64,000 nucleotides of DNA from Paraphysoderma sedebokerense (taxonomy: Eukaryota; Blastocladiomycota; Physodermatomycetes; Physodermatales; Physodermataceae). The DNA is taken from the NCBI GenBank assembly GCA_025602915.1, contig JAHLJZ010000049.1:62001-126000 (forward strand), read 5' to 3'. Positions 50,894-62,597 of the stretch are shown one piece after another. A model generated the notes under the pieces. It had not been told where the DNA came from. It saw nothing but the letters and a program-made list of their open reading frames with translations, and searched no databases. The position numbers and the translations under genes were made by a program. The first letter of the stretch is position 1. Every line of letters begins with the position of its first letter.

Positions 50894-52343
50894 TTAGGCT
50901 TTTGGAGGAATAAAAAGCCCGCTGCAAAACGCTTCTTCAAGAGACCTCTGATAATTTATAAACGGGGTATATCCACCAGCAAGAGCGCTTTTGTCCTGGA
51001 ACAAGTGTCCCATGTACCTAATAGATGAATACACAATGTTAGACAGATATAATAGATGCATTTATTCTCTAAAGAAACATCAGAGAAGTTACGTACGGGT
51101 CTGTGTACTCGTCGAGCATGTCATATTCATCATCTTCCATCACATGAAGGGTCTCCAGTGGATCAAACGGTCCACTGTCATCCATTGCTAAATCAACCGA
51201 AGTAAAATTCGTGGAAGTGAAAGTGATATTGACAGCTGGAGCGTTCCGCTGCTGCTTCAGTTTTGTTATTTTTGCCTCTTCAGCGTGCTGCCGGAGAATC
51301 TGGTTCGCTGATTGGGATGACGATGCCTATAGTCATTTAGTTCACAGATTGAGCTTAAAGGAACATACTGGTAGCCGTATGATGAATAAAAAAAATTACC
51401 AGCTCGTCCAGAAGCAACCTTTCTTCTCTCTTCCTTGCTTGTTCATCTTGTTCCCGCTCAAGCAGGGCTGCTTCTCGTCGCGCTGCTCGTTCTTGTTTCT
51501 CCTGTTCTAAACGCAGTTGTGTTGCTTTATCTTCATTCAGCTATGTCATCGGAGAAGTACATATTATAGTTAATCAATGTGCAATTGATTTGACTCGCAA
51601 GTCTCAAGAATAAACGTACTTGTTTCATGATATTCATTTGAATTAATTCCTGATTCTCTCGTTTATATCGTTCAATTTTTTCCTCCATTTCTTGCACATT
51701 TACATCATTGATCAAATTAAATACTGTATACAAAATATCAGTTAGTTTCCTCTGAAATAAAGATAAAACATTGCTTCAAAACATACGTATATCCTCGACC
51801 TCTTCCAGATAATCATTATAGGCCCTCAAATCTTTAAAATCTTCCTGTCGTTTGTTAAAACTGTTCCGAAGAGATAGTTAAGAATACGATTTAGAATTTA
51901 ACAACGGCCTGTATTCGAAAGACAAGGAATCAGAATAACACATACTACTTCTGCACCCGTTTCCTGACCTTGATCTCTTTCTCTACATACAAATCTTCAA
52001 AAGTTTGTAAGACAAAACTCGATTTCTTTAACGTTGACCTACAGATAGGACAAGGTGCTGCGCCATGTTTAAACAATCGGTCGATGCAAGAGTCGCAACT
52101 GGTATTTTGTGAGGAAAGCGACAACGACAAGTTAGTGACCTCTGTTCCGTCGTAAGTTTCTGCTGACCTGCCGCATTTCAAATCAATTTAGATTGCAGAG
52201 AAGCAACCGAAAACATACAGTTTATGACTGCATGGGGAAACTAGTAATTTCAGATCAGGCTTTAAGTATCTATCCTGTTTGCAGACTTGACACACGTCGT
52301 CTTTGGATATTAATGGAGTGGGCTTTAGCGAGAGTGTGGTCAT
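50894..52343 (-). CDS. TFB3: CDK-activating kinase assembly factor MAT1 / TFIIH subunit Tfb3
   Basis: Bridges the CAK kinase to core TFIIH. The start MTTLSLKPTPLISKDDVCQV at 52343 leads into the RING: DDVCQVCKQDRYLKPDLKLL, VSPCSHKL, then after an intron CDSCIDRLFKHGAAPCPICR. The family helix bundle follows: TFEDLYVEKEIKVRKRV, SFNKRQEDFKDLRAYNDYLE, EVEDI, VQEMEEKIERYKRENQELIQ. A long coiled coil (EQEKQERAARREAALLEREQ) and an acidic stretch lead to a conserved end, with YTPFINYQRSLEEAFCSGL and the terminal IPPKA. At least six short introns. An upstream in-frame extension to 52466 exists but is not conserved in type. Confidence 0.92.
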
Positions 52344-52890
52344 GGACGGATATTTTGTGAATTGCGATTCTATATAAAGGGTGAATATGATGATGAGGAT
52401 AAATTGAACCAGAAACTCGATATTTGTCAAATTGAGAAGAATCTGGTTTGGCCGAGGACATCCCAAGTTTACATAAGGCTTTCAATTCAGCCACTCGTTG
52501 AGACTTGAGAGGTGCTACTATCTCTTCAAATAATAAGCCTTGATATTATACTGTGAGGGCGATTCAAAGGCAGACATATGTCACTTGAAAATTTCATCAT
52601 GATTCATATCTACAATATTCCTCCGGCTAAAGTAACAAAGTTGCACTACCATCACACTGACTACTTAATAGGTCGAAAACCAATCATGGCAACCAGGAAA
52701 TACTCCATCTCAACCAATTATGTTACCTCCCTTATCTATGATCCTGCATCAGCTAGCTGCTACTATCATTGATTAATATCCCCTAAATAAAATTAATGGT
52801 CAGAAAGCTGTGATAAGGCAACCAAGAACATAGTATTCGGCGCGACGACCTTCCTTGGTCTTGAAATGAAATTAACTTAAATTCTTGAAC
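52344..52890. other. Intergenic region between TFB3 and bS21m
   Basis: About 550 bp with the TFB3 promoter and bS21m 3' flank. A 64-codon frame at 52578-52772 is Tyr/His/Ile-rich and unsupported. Nothing else seen. Confidence 0.35.
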
Positions 52891-53268
52891 TTACAATTCC
52901 ATCATCTTCTTGGCAATCTTGACTCTCTCGCTAACTAAATTTTTAAATATTCTTTCTGATCTCTCCCTTTGGAGTCGTTTCCTCTTTTCGCAAGGCTTCT
53001 CAAAATGCAAATTATCACGAACTTGATTCCGAATATTATTTTTCTTGAGTATACTGTTTAATGTTCTATATCCCATATTCGGGTTTGCTTGACATGGCAC
53101 CGCTCGACCCACGGGTTGAGAAATATTTAGATTGTATTTCGGGTGGTTAGAGGCGTTTCGGATTTGTGTTGTAATGAAGGAATAAGAGGAATTGGTCAAT
53201 GCAGTAGGAGCTGATGAATTGAGCACTTTAGCGTTTCGAATGGAGTAATGCCTTATAAACATTTTCAC
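52891..53268 (-). CDS. MRP21: Mitochondrial small ribosomal subunit protein bS21m
   Basis: A single-exon protein of 125 aa. Its N-terminal half (MKMFIRHYSIRNAKVLNSSA) is a mitochondrial presequence by composition. The C-terminal half carries the bS21 signature: YRTLNSILKKNNIRNQVRDN, then HFEKPCEKRKRLQRERSERI and FKNLVSERVKIAKKMM. The E-K-P-x-E-K-R-x-R-L-x-x-E-R pattern is characteristic. The length fits fungal bS21m. It is transcribed divergently from RPS20. Confidence 0.88.
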   Translation of the reverse strand: MKMFIRHYSIRNAKVLNSSAPTALTNSSYSFITTQIRNASNHPKYNLNISQPVGRAVPCQANPNMGYRTLNSILKKNNIRNQVRDNLHFEKPCEKRKRLQRERSERIFKNLVSERVKIAKKMMEL

Positions 53269-53461
53269 ACTATTTGATAAATTTAATCTCGTCTCGCTGA
53301 CCTTACTCTATCTCTTGAACTGTTTACAACAGAGATGTAACCATCGCGACGAGTCACGCTTTTTTTACTTCGGTCCACTCCCCCAAAAAGTCGTGCGATT
53401 TCGTACTACGACCTTTCTCTTTCCTCACTTGGTCACCGCTGAGAATTTAAATCAACTAAAA
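53269..53461. promoter_or_regulatory. Divergent promoter, bS21m / RPS20
   Basis: 193 bp between a mitochondrial and a cytosolic ribosomal protein gene. The RPS20 side is pyrimidine-rich (ACCTTTCTCTTTCCTC at about 53410), as in many ribosomal protein promoters. Confidence 0.5.
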
Positions 53462-54131
53462 ATGTCTTACGTCGCCAAGAACAAGCCCGGTTACGAAGAA
53501 GCTGTCGAAGCTAAGATTCACAGAATCAGAATCACCTTGACTTCCCGCCATGTCAAGAACTTGGAAAAGGGTATGTCGCATTTCCTTTCTATTCTGCAAA
53601 TATGCGAAAAAAATAGCGATAGATGGGCCCGCAAATTGTTGCTTGATTTTAATGAATTTTTAATTTTTTTTCAATACAAATCAATGTCAAATTTTAATTA
53701 GTCTGCTCCGACCTTATCAACCGTGCCAAGGACAAGCAACTCAAGGTTAAGGGACCCGTCAGATTACCAACCAAAGTTCTCCGTATCACCACCCGTAAAA
53801 CTCCTTGTGGGTGCGTATCTTTAATTTTATTTATTCTTCATTAGCTATCTTTCTGTCGCGGGTTAGGATGTCTTGGACTGACCTAGAGTATTTGATTCTT
53901 TACAGTGAGGGTTCCAAGACCTGGGATCGTTATGAAATGAAAATCCACAAGCGTTTGATCGATCTTCACTCTCCCTCCGAAATCGTCAAGCAAATCGTAT
54001 GTATTGTTTAATGCTATCACGTAACATGTGTGAAGATATTCTGTAATCTTGTGCTGACGGTCAACTGTTTATTATAGACTTCCATCTCCATTGAACCTGG
54101 TGTAGAAGTTGAAGTCACCATTGCCAACTAA
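53462..54131 (+). CDS. RPS20: 40S ribosomal protein S20 (uS10)
   Basis: A small-subunit protein at the head of the 40S. Four exons: [20 protein letters not shown] to [87 protein letters not shown]. The whole protein is about 119 aa and matches uS10 throughout, including the loop [20 protein letters not shown]. Introns are about 50-130 bp. Codon choice is more C-ending than in neighbours (AAG, ACC, GTC), as expected of a highly expressed gene. Confidence 0.97.
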
Positions 54132-54436
54132 ATGTAATAGGATGATAATTGTTTGCTCCTGAATAAATACAGTCGAGAGATGTTTTTGATCGACTTAAAA
54201 AATTTCTCAAACGCGGCTTCACAACAATGCTATGGTTTTGCATCGGCCAGCTTCACTTGAGTCAATTAAATATAAATACTTCATTATAATGTTTCGTTTT
54301 CTCAGTTCTGCGATCCGACCTAGCTTACATTACTTCACATAATGATATTTACAAGTAGCCTAAATCTGAATTGCGAACAACTTCTATGTATAACGAGATA
54401 TCGCAATCCTTCATTGATCCTAATATCTAATAAATC
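54132..54436. other. Convergent 3' flanks of RPS20 and TRM112
   Basis: 305 bp of A/T-rich sequence with AATAAA at about 54164, probably the RPS20 polyadenylation signal. No gene. Confidence 0.45.
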
Positions 54437-55370
54437 CTACACTTCTGATTCATTCAACAGCATATTCGGGATGCCATCTCTAATAGGATAAACATGACCA
54501 CAGCTCGGACATACCATTTCGCCCGACTGTACGACAGTCTATAACACAAACCGAAGAAAAATAATTAGTTTTGACCGACGACACACAGAAACAGATGAGC
54601 GAGACATGATTGATAATTACCTCAATCATAATTTTGTGTAGCGACTCTAAGAATTGTTGATCTGAACTTGGATCAGCAGGCGGTGCCTCCGGTAGTTGCG
54701 GTAGAGCAAGCTAATCGACAAACACAAAACTTGTTAATTAACTGTACTTAAAATTTAAATTCAGTCGATCCAGTTGATAGGAATAAGATCAGAAATTTGG
54801 GTATAGAAAAATTGAGTCCACATATTGAAACAATCGGACTGACGTGCAAAATTCTCTTCATGTCTCTTTCATTCAAATAAATTCGTTGTATACGAAAGCT
54901 AAAGTAAGCAAGTAAAAAATACAATCATCGTACCTATTGTAAGCAAAATTCCATTAAATTTGAAATGTTAATTTTTCAATTCAGTCACAAAAGTTTAGAT
55001 AAACTTGAACACAATAAACTAGTAGTTGTATCAGAAATTTGGGTATAGATTATTGTTGGTCATCATCGCACAATCTGTACTAATGACTGACGTGCAAATT
55101 ATCTTTTTGATCATCATTTTAACAACCACTTTCATCGGTTTAAGGAATAATCATTCTCATCGTTTGAAATAAAAAAAAAGAGATACAAACCTCAATGCAA
55201 ACTCTCTTTAATACTTCGTAATCAACCTTGGGTAACATGTTTACCAAGAAGTCGGGATTGATTTCTTGTGGTATATTTTCGATTGTCACGTCTTTGAACG
55301 CCAAGGGAAATCCGTTGGTACAGTTTTTAACGTGGCACTGGAGCATATTATGAGTTAAAAGTCGAACCAT
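54437..55370 (-). CDS. TRM112: Multifunctional methyltransferase subunit Trm112
   Basis: A zinc-binding activator of several methyltransferases (tRNA, rRNA Bud23, and the eRF1 enzyme Mtq2). The start [20 protein letters not shown] at 55370 holds the first Cys pair. Then come [20 protein letters not shown] and [16 protein letters not shown]; after a 470-bp intron [20 protein letters not shown]; and a last exon [20 protein letters not shown] with [13 protein letters not shown]. The C-P-x-C-G-H-x-Y-P-I-x-x-G-I-P-N-M-L end is diagnostic. The large first intron is unusual for this window and contains a repeated motif. Confidence 0.95.
54787..55110. repeat. Paired direct repeat inside the first TRM112 intron
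   Basis: ATCAGAAATTTGGGTATAGA occurs at about 54788 and again at about 55031. Each is followed by a second shared word: GACTGACGTGCAAA at about 54838, and TGACTGACGTGCAAATTATC at about 55084. Spacing between the two words is about 50 bp in both. The sequence between is only loosely similar, so this looks like an older duplication of about 70 bp. Confidence 0.6.
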
Positions 55371-55575
55371 TTTGGCTATGAATATGTAAATGATTTTGTG
55401 GCGGAGTGAAAGATGACTGTTGGAAGTGCGTTCCTCAACAAATTTTTTGTAAGCGCGGTTTGTTTGGTAGATCAGGCGACGGTTGCCACTGTGTTAAGAA
55501 TGGATTATATTCACAATTGCAAATTCATACAGATAAAATATGTATTACACAGATTAATAGTACATTTCGATTTGT

Positions 55576-57188
55576 CTAATTAGAATCGCTATCGGTGTTG
55601 GTATCAGAACGGTTCTGAGGGAAGGAAATTCGAGATGACACGGGACAAGTATCGTTTGACCTTGGTTTACTCGCATGTAGTGTCGATGCATTCACAACAC
55701 CATAATCTAATGTAGGAAGTAAAGCGTCATATTCGGAAGACCTTACATGTATTCGATTTCGGTAATTTCTTGTAAGCATGATTGCACCTGCGGCCATCAT
55801 ATGGTTCAGGTCACTCTGTGCCCCAACGACAGTACCAGCTTGTATCAGTTGATCCGTCTTGAGCTTGAGCAATCCCCAGTTAAACCCATGCCAGCTTAAG
55901 CCTGTTGTGAAAGTTAGGACGACAAACATATACGCAAAGCACACTCTGAACAGACTCCATCCCACTGTCCCCAATAACCTAGGCGCAAATGAATACCCTA
56001 ACATGCTCAATTCTTTGTACGTCATTTCATGTTTTCCGTACACTTTCTTCAAACAAAGAGATAATTCGATATAAGAGATGAATCTCGCATACGTATTAGG
56101 CTGTAGCTTAAGATCCCATTTGATTTGCGACAGAAATTGCCGTTCGTAATGGTTTATCGTTGCTAACGGAATTTGAGTAAATGAAGCCCAATCTGAGTTA
56201 TTGTATATCGAATCAAACAGATATTTATCGGCTGTAATATTAGCTGCCAGGAATAATGAAATTGTAGTCCATTTGGAGCTATCAACGTCATTGCCGGAGG
56301 AAAGAGAAGGACAGGCCGTGGGTGAAGCGGACGGTCGTCGTGAACGACTTCGACGAGGGACGTCGTCTCGAAGATTAACATGAATTTGAGATATTTTTGC
56401 ATATTTAAGTTTTTGTTTTGATTGGATGGTTTTCAAACGATCAATATAGACTAAGGCGACGAGAAAAGTGGACATCGAGATACCGGTCCGTCGAAGAGTT
56501 TGTCGAATGAATGAAAGAGATTTTTGATCCTCACTAGAGTTCAGGGACGTTGAATAGCATTCATCGGTCTGCGGAAAATAAACTTTACTGAAATCTTGAC
56601 CTAATATGCATTCAGAAAGGAAAGGAAAGGCAGCAGATATAAATTGAACGGCGCCAGAGATTACGGAAAGTTATTACTTGCAATCCGCAGGGAAAAAGCA
56701 TTCAACAGGAACTACATACCAGTTATCATGCTAGCAATCATACATGCAGCTAAATCTGTAATGAAATACCGATGAAACGTATAAAAGGGACAAATATTAT
56801 GTATCAGTGTCAATTTTCCACTGCAAAAATTTGAAAGCCAAAAAGATGAATCCATCAGCATACCTAGTAAATCATTCGGAACTTTCATAGACTCATCGGC
56901 AAAACCGTCTTCGTCTGCCACACTATATTCTTTCAAGGCAAACAAGAATTCTTTGTATCGTTTCAATGGATCACTCTGGTCTTTTACAGATTTGAGGACT
57001 GCGAGTCGCTTGTCCTGCACAGATTGAAGCTTCCGGCTGTGACGTCGATGATGCCGATACAAAGCCGACATGTATAATCGATAGTGTGGGTAGCCACTAT
57101 AAACGAATGTTGGCAAAAGTGTCTCCAATTGGATTATAGATGAATGCGCATATATCCACAGTCCAGAGCGAGCACTCGAATCTGGCAT
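55576..57188 (-). CDS. Pho80-like cyclin (Pcl/CNPPD1-type)
   Basis: Exon 1 (start MPDSSARSGLWIYAHSSIIQ at 57188) encodes a basic region (YRHHRRHSRKLQSVQDKRLA) and ends VPNDLLGML. A short exon encodes DLAACMIASMITG, then a Ser-rich exon leads to FIRQTLRRTGISMSTFLVAL, VYIDRLKTIQSK. An Arg/Ser-rich insert is followed by FLAANITADKYLFDSIYNNS, then YERQFLSQIKWDLKLQPNTY. The cyclin box is therefore recognised from helix 1 through helix 5, with the Pho80 pattern FLVALVYIDRL and LAA-x-I-x-A-D-K-Y. Two hydrophobic segments after the box (FRVCFAYMFVVLTFTTGL) may include a small unrecognised intron. Its partner would be a Pho85/CDK5-type kinase (inference). No other cell-cycle gene adjoins it. Confidence 0.75.
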
Positions 57189-57393
57189 TCAATGGCGTGA
57201 CCCTATTGTGACCGCACGCATTTGTGCCGATCACTTGGGATATCTCGCTTTACTCGGGCGCAGTGAACGATCGGTGAACCAGTGAATAGATTACACTTCT
57301 TTAACTACACAGATAGCTTTATTAATCATCTCGTCTCTATATCAGTAACAACGCTTTCATCTTCTTCGACTCCAATGAAAACTCTATCCCATA

Positions 57394-59824
57394 CTACTGA
57401 ATCCATCTAACTTCCCAATCTTCAGTCAAATTCCAAACAACCTTGCCTCTCTTCTTGGTGTACCCATTAGTTAATTTACTCTTCCCACATCCGCCCTTTG
57501 ACTTGCGACTCGTTAATTCCACTTTGCCCAATCCCCACAACACCATCAACAATGGCAACCCAGCGACAAATAAAAACCACGTCACTAATATTCTTTCTAA
57601 AGTCTCAAATATCAAATGCGCATGCACACGGAGGAGCGATATGGAGGAATGTGGATTCATAATCTGGTTAAACTGTGGCTCTTCAACTTCCAACAATTCC
57701 TTCATCACCATGTTCACCATCGAAGGAGTATATGGACCAAGGTATTTCAGGATGACTGCTTTGAATAGGTCGGTGTTCTTTGACGTGGACGATCTGTTTG
57801 TGAGTCTGCGGGAGGCGATAATATTCTTTTTATAAATTGTCTCGGAAGGTTGATATTGGTGTGGTAAGTTTGGAATAATAGACGGATAAGTACGAGAAGT
57901 CGGATAACCTCCGTTGAGTAGGACAGGAAACGGAGGTGCGACTTTGAGCGGAAGTACAGATAGTAAACCAGCGGTGAGACCATCCTCTATAAGCATCAGA
58001 ATGCAAAAGATGAGTCACATTTGCACCCATTGGTTTGAGGGGATAGGAAGGAATTATGGAATATACCATGAAAACCATAGCCACACCAAGCACCCGCAAA
58101 ACTAGAATACTTCGTCCCCTGAATACCGTTTATCAGCTCTTGACACTGTGCTAAGTCAAAATTGTACACAGGGTGTTCATATGAGTATTCATCAATAATG
58201 AGCTCCTTCTTTGGTTCCCAGAGAGGATTAATCGTCAAGAAAATGTCACCATGTGTTTTCGTCGGAATGAAAGGTTGAAGTCGGTTCATCCAGTACGTTA
58301 CAGAGACTGGATGTGAAGGAAGTGAGGAAGGTGACTCGTCGTAGTGTGATGAAGTGAGGTAATTCCAAGAACTCCAAGCGCTGCGCGATATCGGCATAAG
58401 CTTTAACAAAGTGAAATCAGTCTCAATCAACCATGAGGAGAGAATACAAAACACCTACATTGGGGTCTCTATGCAAGACCGCGCGATTGGTTGTATACTG
58501 TACTCCGGCTAATGCTTTTTTCTCTTCATTCGTCGGATCTTTCAGAAGATTTAACGCTTGGTCCCCGTGACAAGCGAATATCACATAATCAAACTTCTCA
58601 GTCTGTCCCTTGGCTGTGGTGAGCGCCACTTGGTTCCTTTTGAATTCGTCTCCTTTGTTTAAACTCGAAGCTCTCTTTACAGAGGTAACCGGACAGTTCA
58701 ACTGAACTGAATCCTTGGGAAGCGCAGCAAGGATTTGGTCGACGTAGGACTTTGAACCGTTCAAAACAGTGAGCCATTGTGGCCGGCCAATAAGCTGAAG
58801 CATTCGGTGGTTCCGGAAGAATCTTGAAAAGGGAAGGTTAAAGTTGAATTACTACAATCAAAAAGGGATTATAGAGCGAATTACCGAATTAATGCTAAAA
58901 TAGGGAATTCGGAGAGACAAGTGCCTGCGGGTGTGGACCAAATGGCGGCTGTCTGAGGAACTAAGGAAATACAACGACATTAACATTTGCCAAGTAATTC
59001 ACATAGTCGCACAACAACATATACCTAGAAAATTTTCCAAGAATGATTTGGAATAACTGTACTCTTCCAGAAAATCTCCGATCGTCATGGAAGCGTATAA
59101 CTGGTATGCCGCAAGAGCGTCAGCTAGAAAGACAGCACCAACGCAGTCAGCTTGGAACTTTGGATCAATCGGAATAAGGGTAGACTAATACCATCGACAC
59201 CATTGACTTTAGTCACGTCGCCTTCAACCTCTAATAGTCTATCAACTTTGCGCACTATCAAATCTGCTTGGTGATGAAATCTAATCACATCCAACAGCAT
59301 CCTCCACACCCCATTCTCCGAGAAATCATATACATTTTTGAATTGAGCGAACAAGGATGCCAAGTTGTCACCAGCCCATTCAAATGCGCCTTTGTCCCTG
59401 GAAACTGCAAAGGACATATCACTTGCGGTCAATTGTACATCGAGTTGTTTCATGAAAGCGAGAAAATTAGGGTAGGTAGCTATGATATAGAATTATCGTT
59501 ACACACAAAATGGAATCGAAAATTAAATTTAGAATAATAATCTTTGTTTGTTTACGATCAAAGATCAAAGGCCCTTGTAGTGTTAAATGTCGACAAACCT
59601 GGATTACAGACGATGAAGCCCGTATCAACCCCGACGGATGCATGATTCTTTGATAGAGCAGGAACTTGAACAGTATGAGTGTGGCCACCGGGATAATCGT
59701 TCTTCTCGAAGACCTTGACATCAAAGGCATTGGGGTGCTGGGAAAGGAGCCAGGCCGCCGATAGCCCTGTGATTCCGGAACCGATGACGGCGACTTTGAG
59801 AGGGGAAGTATCTGGATTTGTCAT
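57394..59824 (-). CDS. FAD-dependent amine oxidase-like protein (COG2907 type)
   Basis: The start at 59824 leads directly to the dinucleotide-binding motif VAVIGSGITGLSAAWLLSQH. The family block VFEKNDYPGGHTHTVQVP and VDTGFIV follow. Later exons hold FLAFMKQLDVQLTASDMSFA, AIWSTPAGTCLSEFP, GRPQWLTVLNGSKSYVDQIL, DYVIFACHGDQALNLLKDPT, and NYLTSSHYDESPSSLP. The FAD-binding C-terminal block is SSFAGAWCGYGFHEDGLTAG. These match predicted NAD/FAD-binding proteins related to amine oxidases, often linked with cyclopropane fatty-acid synthases in other genomes; the substrate is unknown. After the usual end the protein continues about 180 residues with a basic region, one or two hydrophobic segments (ILVTWFLFVAGLPLLMVLWG) and a Lys-rich end. 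This may anchor it to a membrane. Confidence 0.82.
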
Positions 59825-60761
59825 TATTCAAAAAGACGGCTAGGGTGACAATACAGTAATGTTGAATGGGTGTGATTTGTATAGATAAAGGAATGCGGGC
59901 CGAGGAACAGATTGAAGGAGGGAAGCGAGCAAAAATTCCCGCGGAAAAAGTTCCCTTACGATGGTACGATCGATCGGCCCAAACAATTCACTTCGGGCGC
60001 GGGCAAATTGGCCTTCGCTTTCCTCATTACTTTTACATATGTACTTTAATTCACTACATTTTGGAATGTACGCTTAGTTGCATTTTGTACGCTCGTGTCG
60101 ACAATCCAAGTCATGAAATCAAGCCATGTTCCCGTTCCACGCATCCCAACCCCTGTTCTAAGCTTTCAGGTCATTTGAGTAGAGCACTGTGCATGCATCA
60201 GAGGACTGTTGGCTACCGAACGCAGATTAGCAGAATAGGAAAATAATACGATTCACATTGCCATGAATGAGTCGGAGGGGACATGAGAAGTTAATTAAAA
60301 GGGCGAGGGTTGAGTGGACGCACAAAATGAAGGCCCGGGCGTCGAACCGGTCCATGCCCTCTCGTCTTGGCGCGCCCTTCCTCTGCCCGCCCTGGGCCCC
60401 TCCGCAATGTCGATGGAGGATGCATTTAAATAATTCACTCTCCTCTCTGCATCAAAAGAACCTCATCCAACGTTAGATGTGCTGTCTTTGATTTACGCCC
60501 TGCTGTCTTTTTGTTTCCAAATCTCATTCATCCCATCCGAAAAGGTGTCGGTACTGTCAAACTCGCGTGCACCGCAAAGACAAGTCCGAACAGTACCTAT
60601 TTTTTCATTTAAATGACCAACTCTGCAATACCGCAAGTATGTATAAGTTCCGTACTTAGAAGGCAAAAGTGTGTCGAAACAGAAATGGTTGCGTACAGAT
60701 CAGTGAACATATCAGTAGAGTTAAACTGACCAATTACCTTTAAATACTAAAACTCATCCAG
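59825..60761. promoter_or_regulatory. Divergent promoters with CpG-rich block upstream of the homeodomain gene
   Basis: About 940 bp. A GC-rich block lies at about 60310-60415 (GCCCGGGCGTCGAACCGGTC, TTGGCGCGCCCTTCC), followed by TGCATTTAAATAATTC at about 60421-60436, a possible core promoter. Frames in this region show no family resemblance. Confidence 0.45.
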
Positions 60762-62298
60762 ATGCCTGCACCTACTTCGATTCCCGACACTACCTCGGAG
60801 ACCACAACGATACAAACTGGGCCCTCCCTAATGAATGATCCGCCGGCCATACACAACGAAGATGCATCCCCTACTTTCGCCCTGGAATCCAAGGCCAAGA
60901 GATCCCGCAATGTCACCACTCCATACCAACTCCAAGTTCTGAATCGAGTTTGGATTCAAACTGCTTTCCCGGATGCAAAGCTCAGAGAAACTCTTGCAAA
61001 GTCTTTGGGAATGACACCGCGGGCTGTCCAGATATGGTTTCAAAATGTTTGTGATATAATCCTCGTCTTTCTTGTTTGAGCGAATTGACTGAATAATCCA
61101 CCCTCTTGTGTCATATTATCGTATCTAGCAACGACAGAAAGCAAGATCCAGAAATAGTTTCTTATCGAAACATCCAACTAACGACTTGTATCGTCCAATA
61201 CCGACGCCGGTAACGGGTCAACTGGATAATCGGCAGGTGGGGGCAGTGCCAACTATGCCACCAAATGCCGTCTATTATTATCAGCATGGTTACTATACCG
61301 GATCGTATTCACTTTCCAAAGCGGAAGATGTCACAGATGCAACTAGGGTTGAGGAAGGTGCTGCGAATCTGTCTAAGGGAAACGATGATGTCGAGGCAGT
61401 TCGCGAAGGAGGGCTGGTGCGGGAGAAGAAAGCGATCAGTAGTTCAGAAGACTCAAATTCTTCATCAGAATCACAGAATGTCGAAGCTTCTTCACACACA
61501 TCTGGCTTTATCAAACAAGTATCATCCAAGAAAAAAGCTCGACCGCCGCCTATCTTCATCCCTCCATCAAGTGCCCCTCTCAGACCATCTATCACGTCGC
61601 CATTAAAGAAACCAATGTCTGCTTCCATTGTTACTCACCCGCGGGGAACAGGATATTTCTATCCTTCTCCCATATTTTCAGAGATTCCAACACCCACGTC
61701 GGCCACGTCATCTTCGTCTTACAAAGCTTCGAGTCTGCCATCGTCCTCCGTCAGGGGCCAATTTGTACCTATTGCACCGAAACCGCCTCAAGCCTACTAT
61801 CCTCATATTTCATTTTCCAATTATCCCTTCTTCAACGGTACATTAAAAGATCACCCACACAGTGCTACCATTCCGACGACAACATTCTCCGCCGCCATGT
61901 CAGCACATACGCAATCTTCAAAATATTCACCTATTCTTCCCAGACCATCCACAATTACGACCAAATCAGCATCAAATTCTCCTCTCAATTCCCCTTTAAT
62001 GAAATCACCCATTGTTTTGCCTGATCCACAAATTACAAAGTCACCTGGGTCACCAAATTCAGTAGCTGCATCTGATAAAGAAAGTGTAGGGTCCGATCAT
62101 GCCACTAATCCTTTGGATATGTTGGCGGAAGCTGCGAGTACTATTGTTCGTAAAAAGGGGGAAAGTCGGAAAAGAGCATCCATTGAAAAACCTTTGGAAA
62201 GTGGTACAAATAATGATAATGAGGAGGGGATGGAGGGCGGAAAGAAGAAACGTGCTAAAACGACAAGAAGTCGAAAAGGAAAGGATCCAGAACAGTAG
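60762..62298 (+). CDS. Homeodomain transcription factor
   Basis: Two exons (60762-61046 and 61129-62298) give 484 aa. The homeodomain lies near residues 45-110: SKAKRSRNVTTPYQLQVLNR (basic arm and helix 1), FPDAKLRETLAKSLGMTPRA (helix 2), and VQIWFQN with the intron falling exactly after the invariant Asn. The second exon begins QRQKARSRNSFLSKHP, completing helix 3. The DNA-contact residues Trp, Phe, Asn and Arg are present; a Gln follows the invariant Asn instead of Arg, an atypical but permitted change. The remainder is Ser/Pro-rich (SSSEDSNSSSESQNVEASSH, repeated LNSPLMKSP-like segments). It ends in a nuclear-localisation-like stretch (GGKKKRAKTTRSRKGKDPEQ). It is probably a sequence-specific regulator; targets are unknown. 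Confidence 0.87.
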
Positions 62299-62597
62299 AG
62301 TGACAATTTGGATTTCACGTGTGTAAACTTTTTGTACTTTATCACAATATAGAAATGTCTTTTTGTAAAGTAAATTGCGGCTCTTATAGCTTAAAGTTGC
62401 AGTGTGTAGTTATTACAGGTTTATAGAATGTGGAATAAATATCTCCAATATTTTGTATCGTATGAAAGTTAAGACGGTTTTATTCCAAATGAGATAGGCT
62501 ATTGTTATATACATTCACAAATCGCATGATAATAATAATGTAGAGTATTTCATACTATTGCATTAAGGTCAAATATACAAATACAACTTAGTTAAAC

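Noticed and set aside
61265-61606. Alternative 113-codon frame in the homeodomain gene
   Set aside because: Shadow frame of the Ser-rich coding exon.
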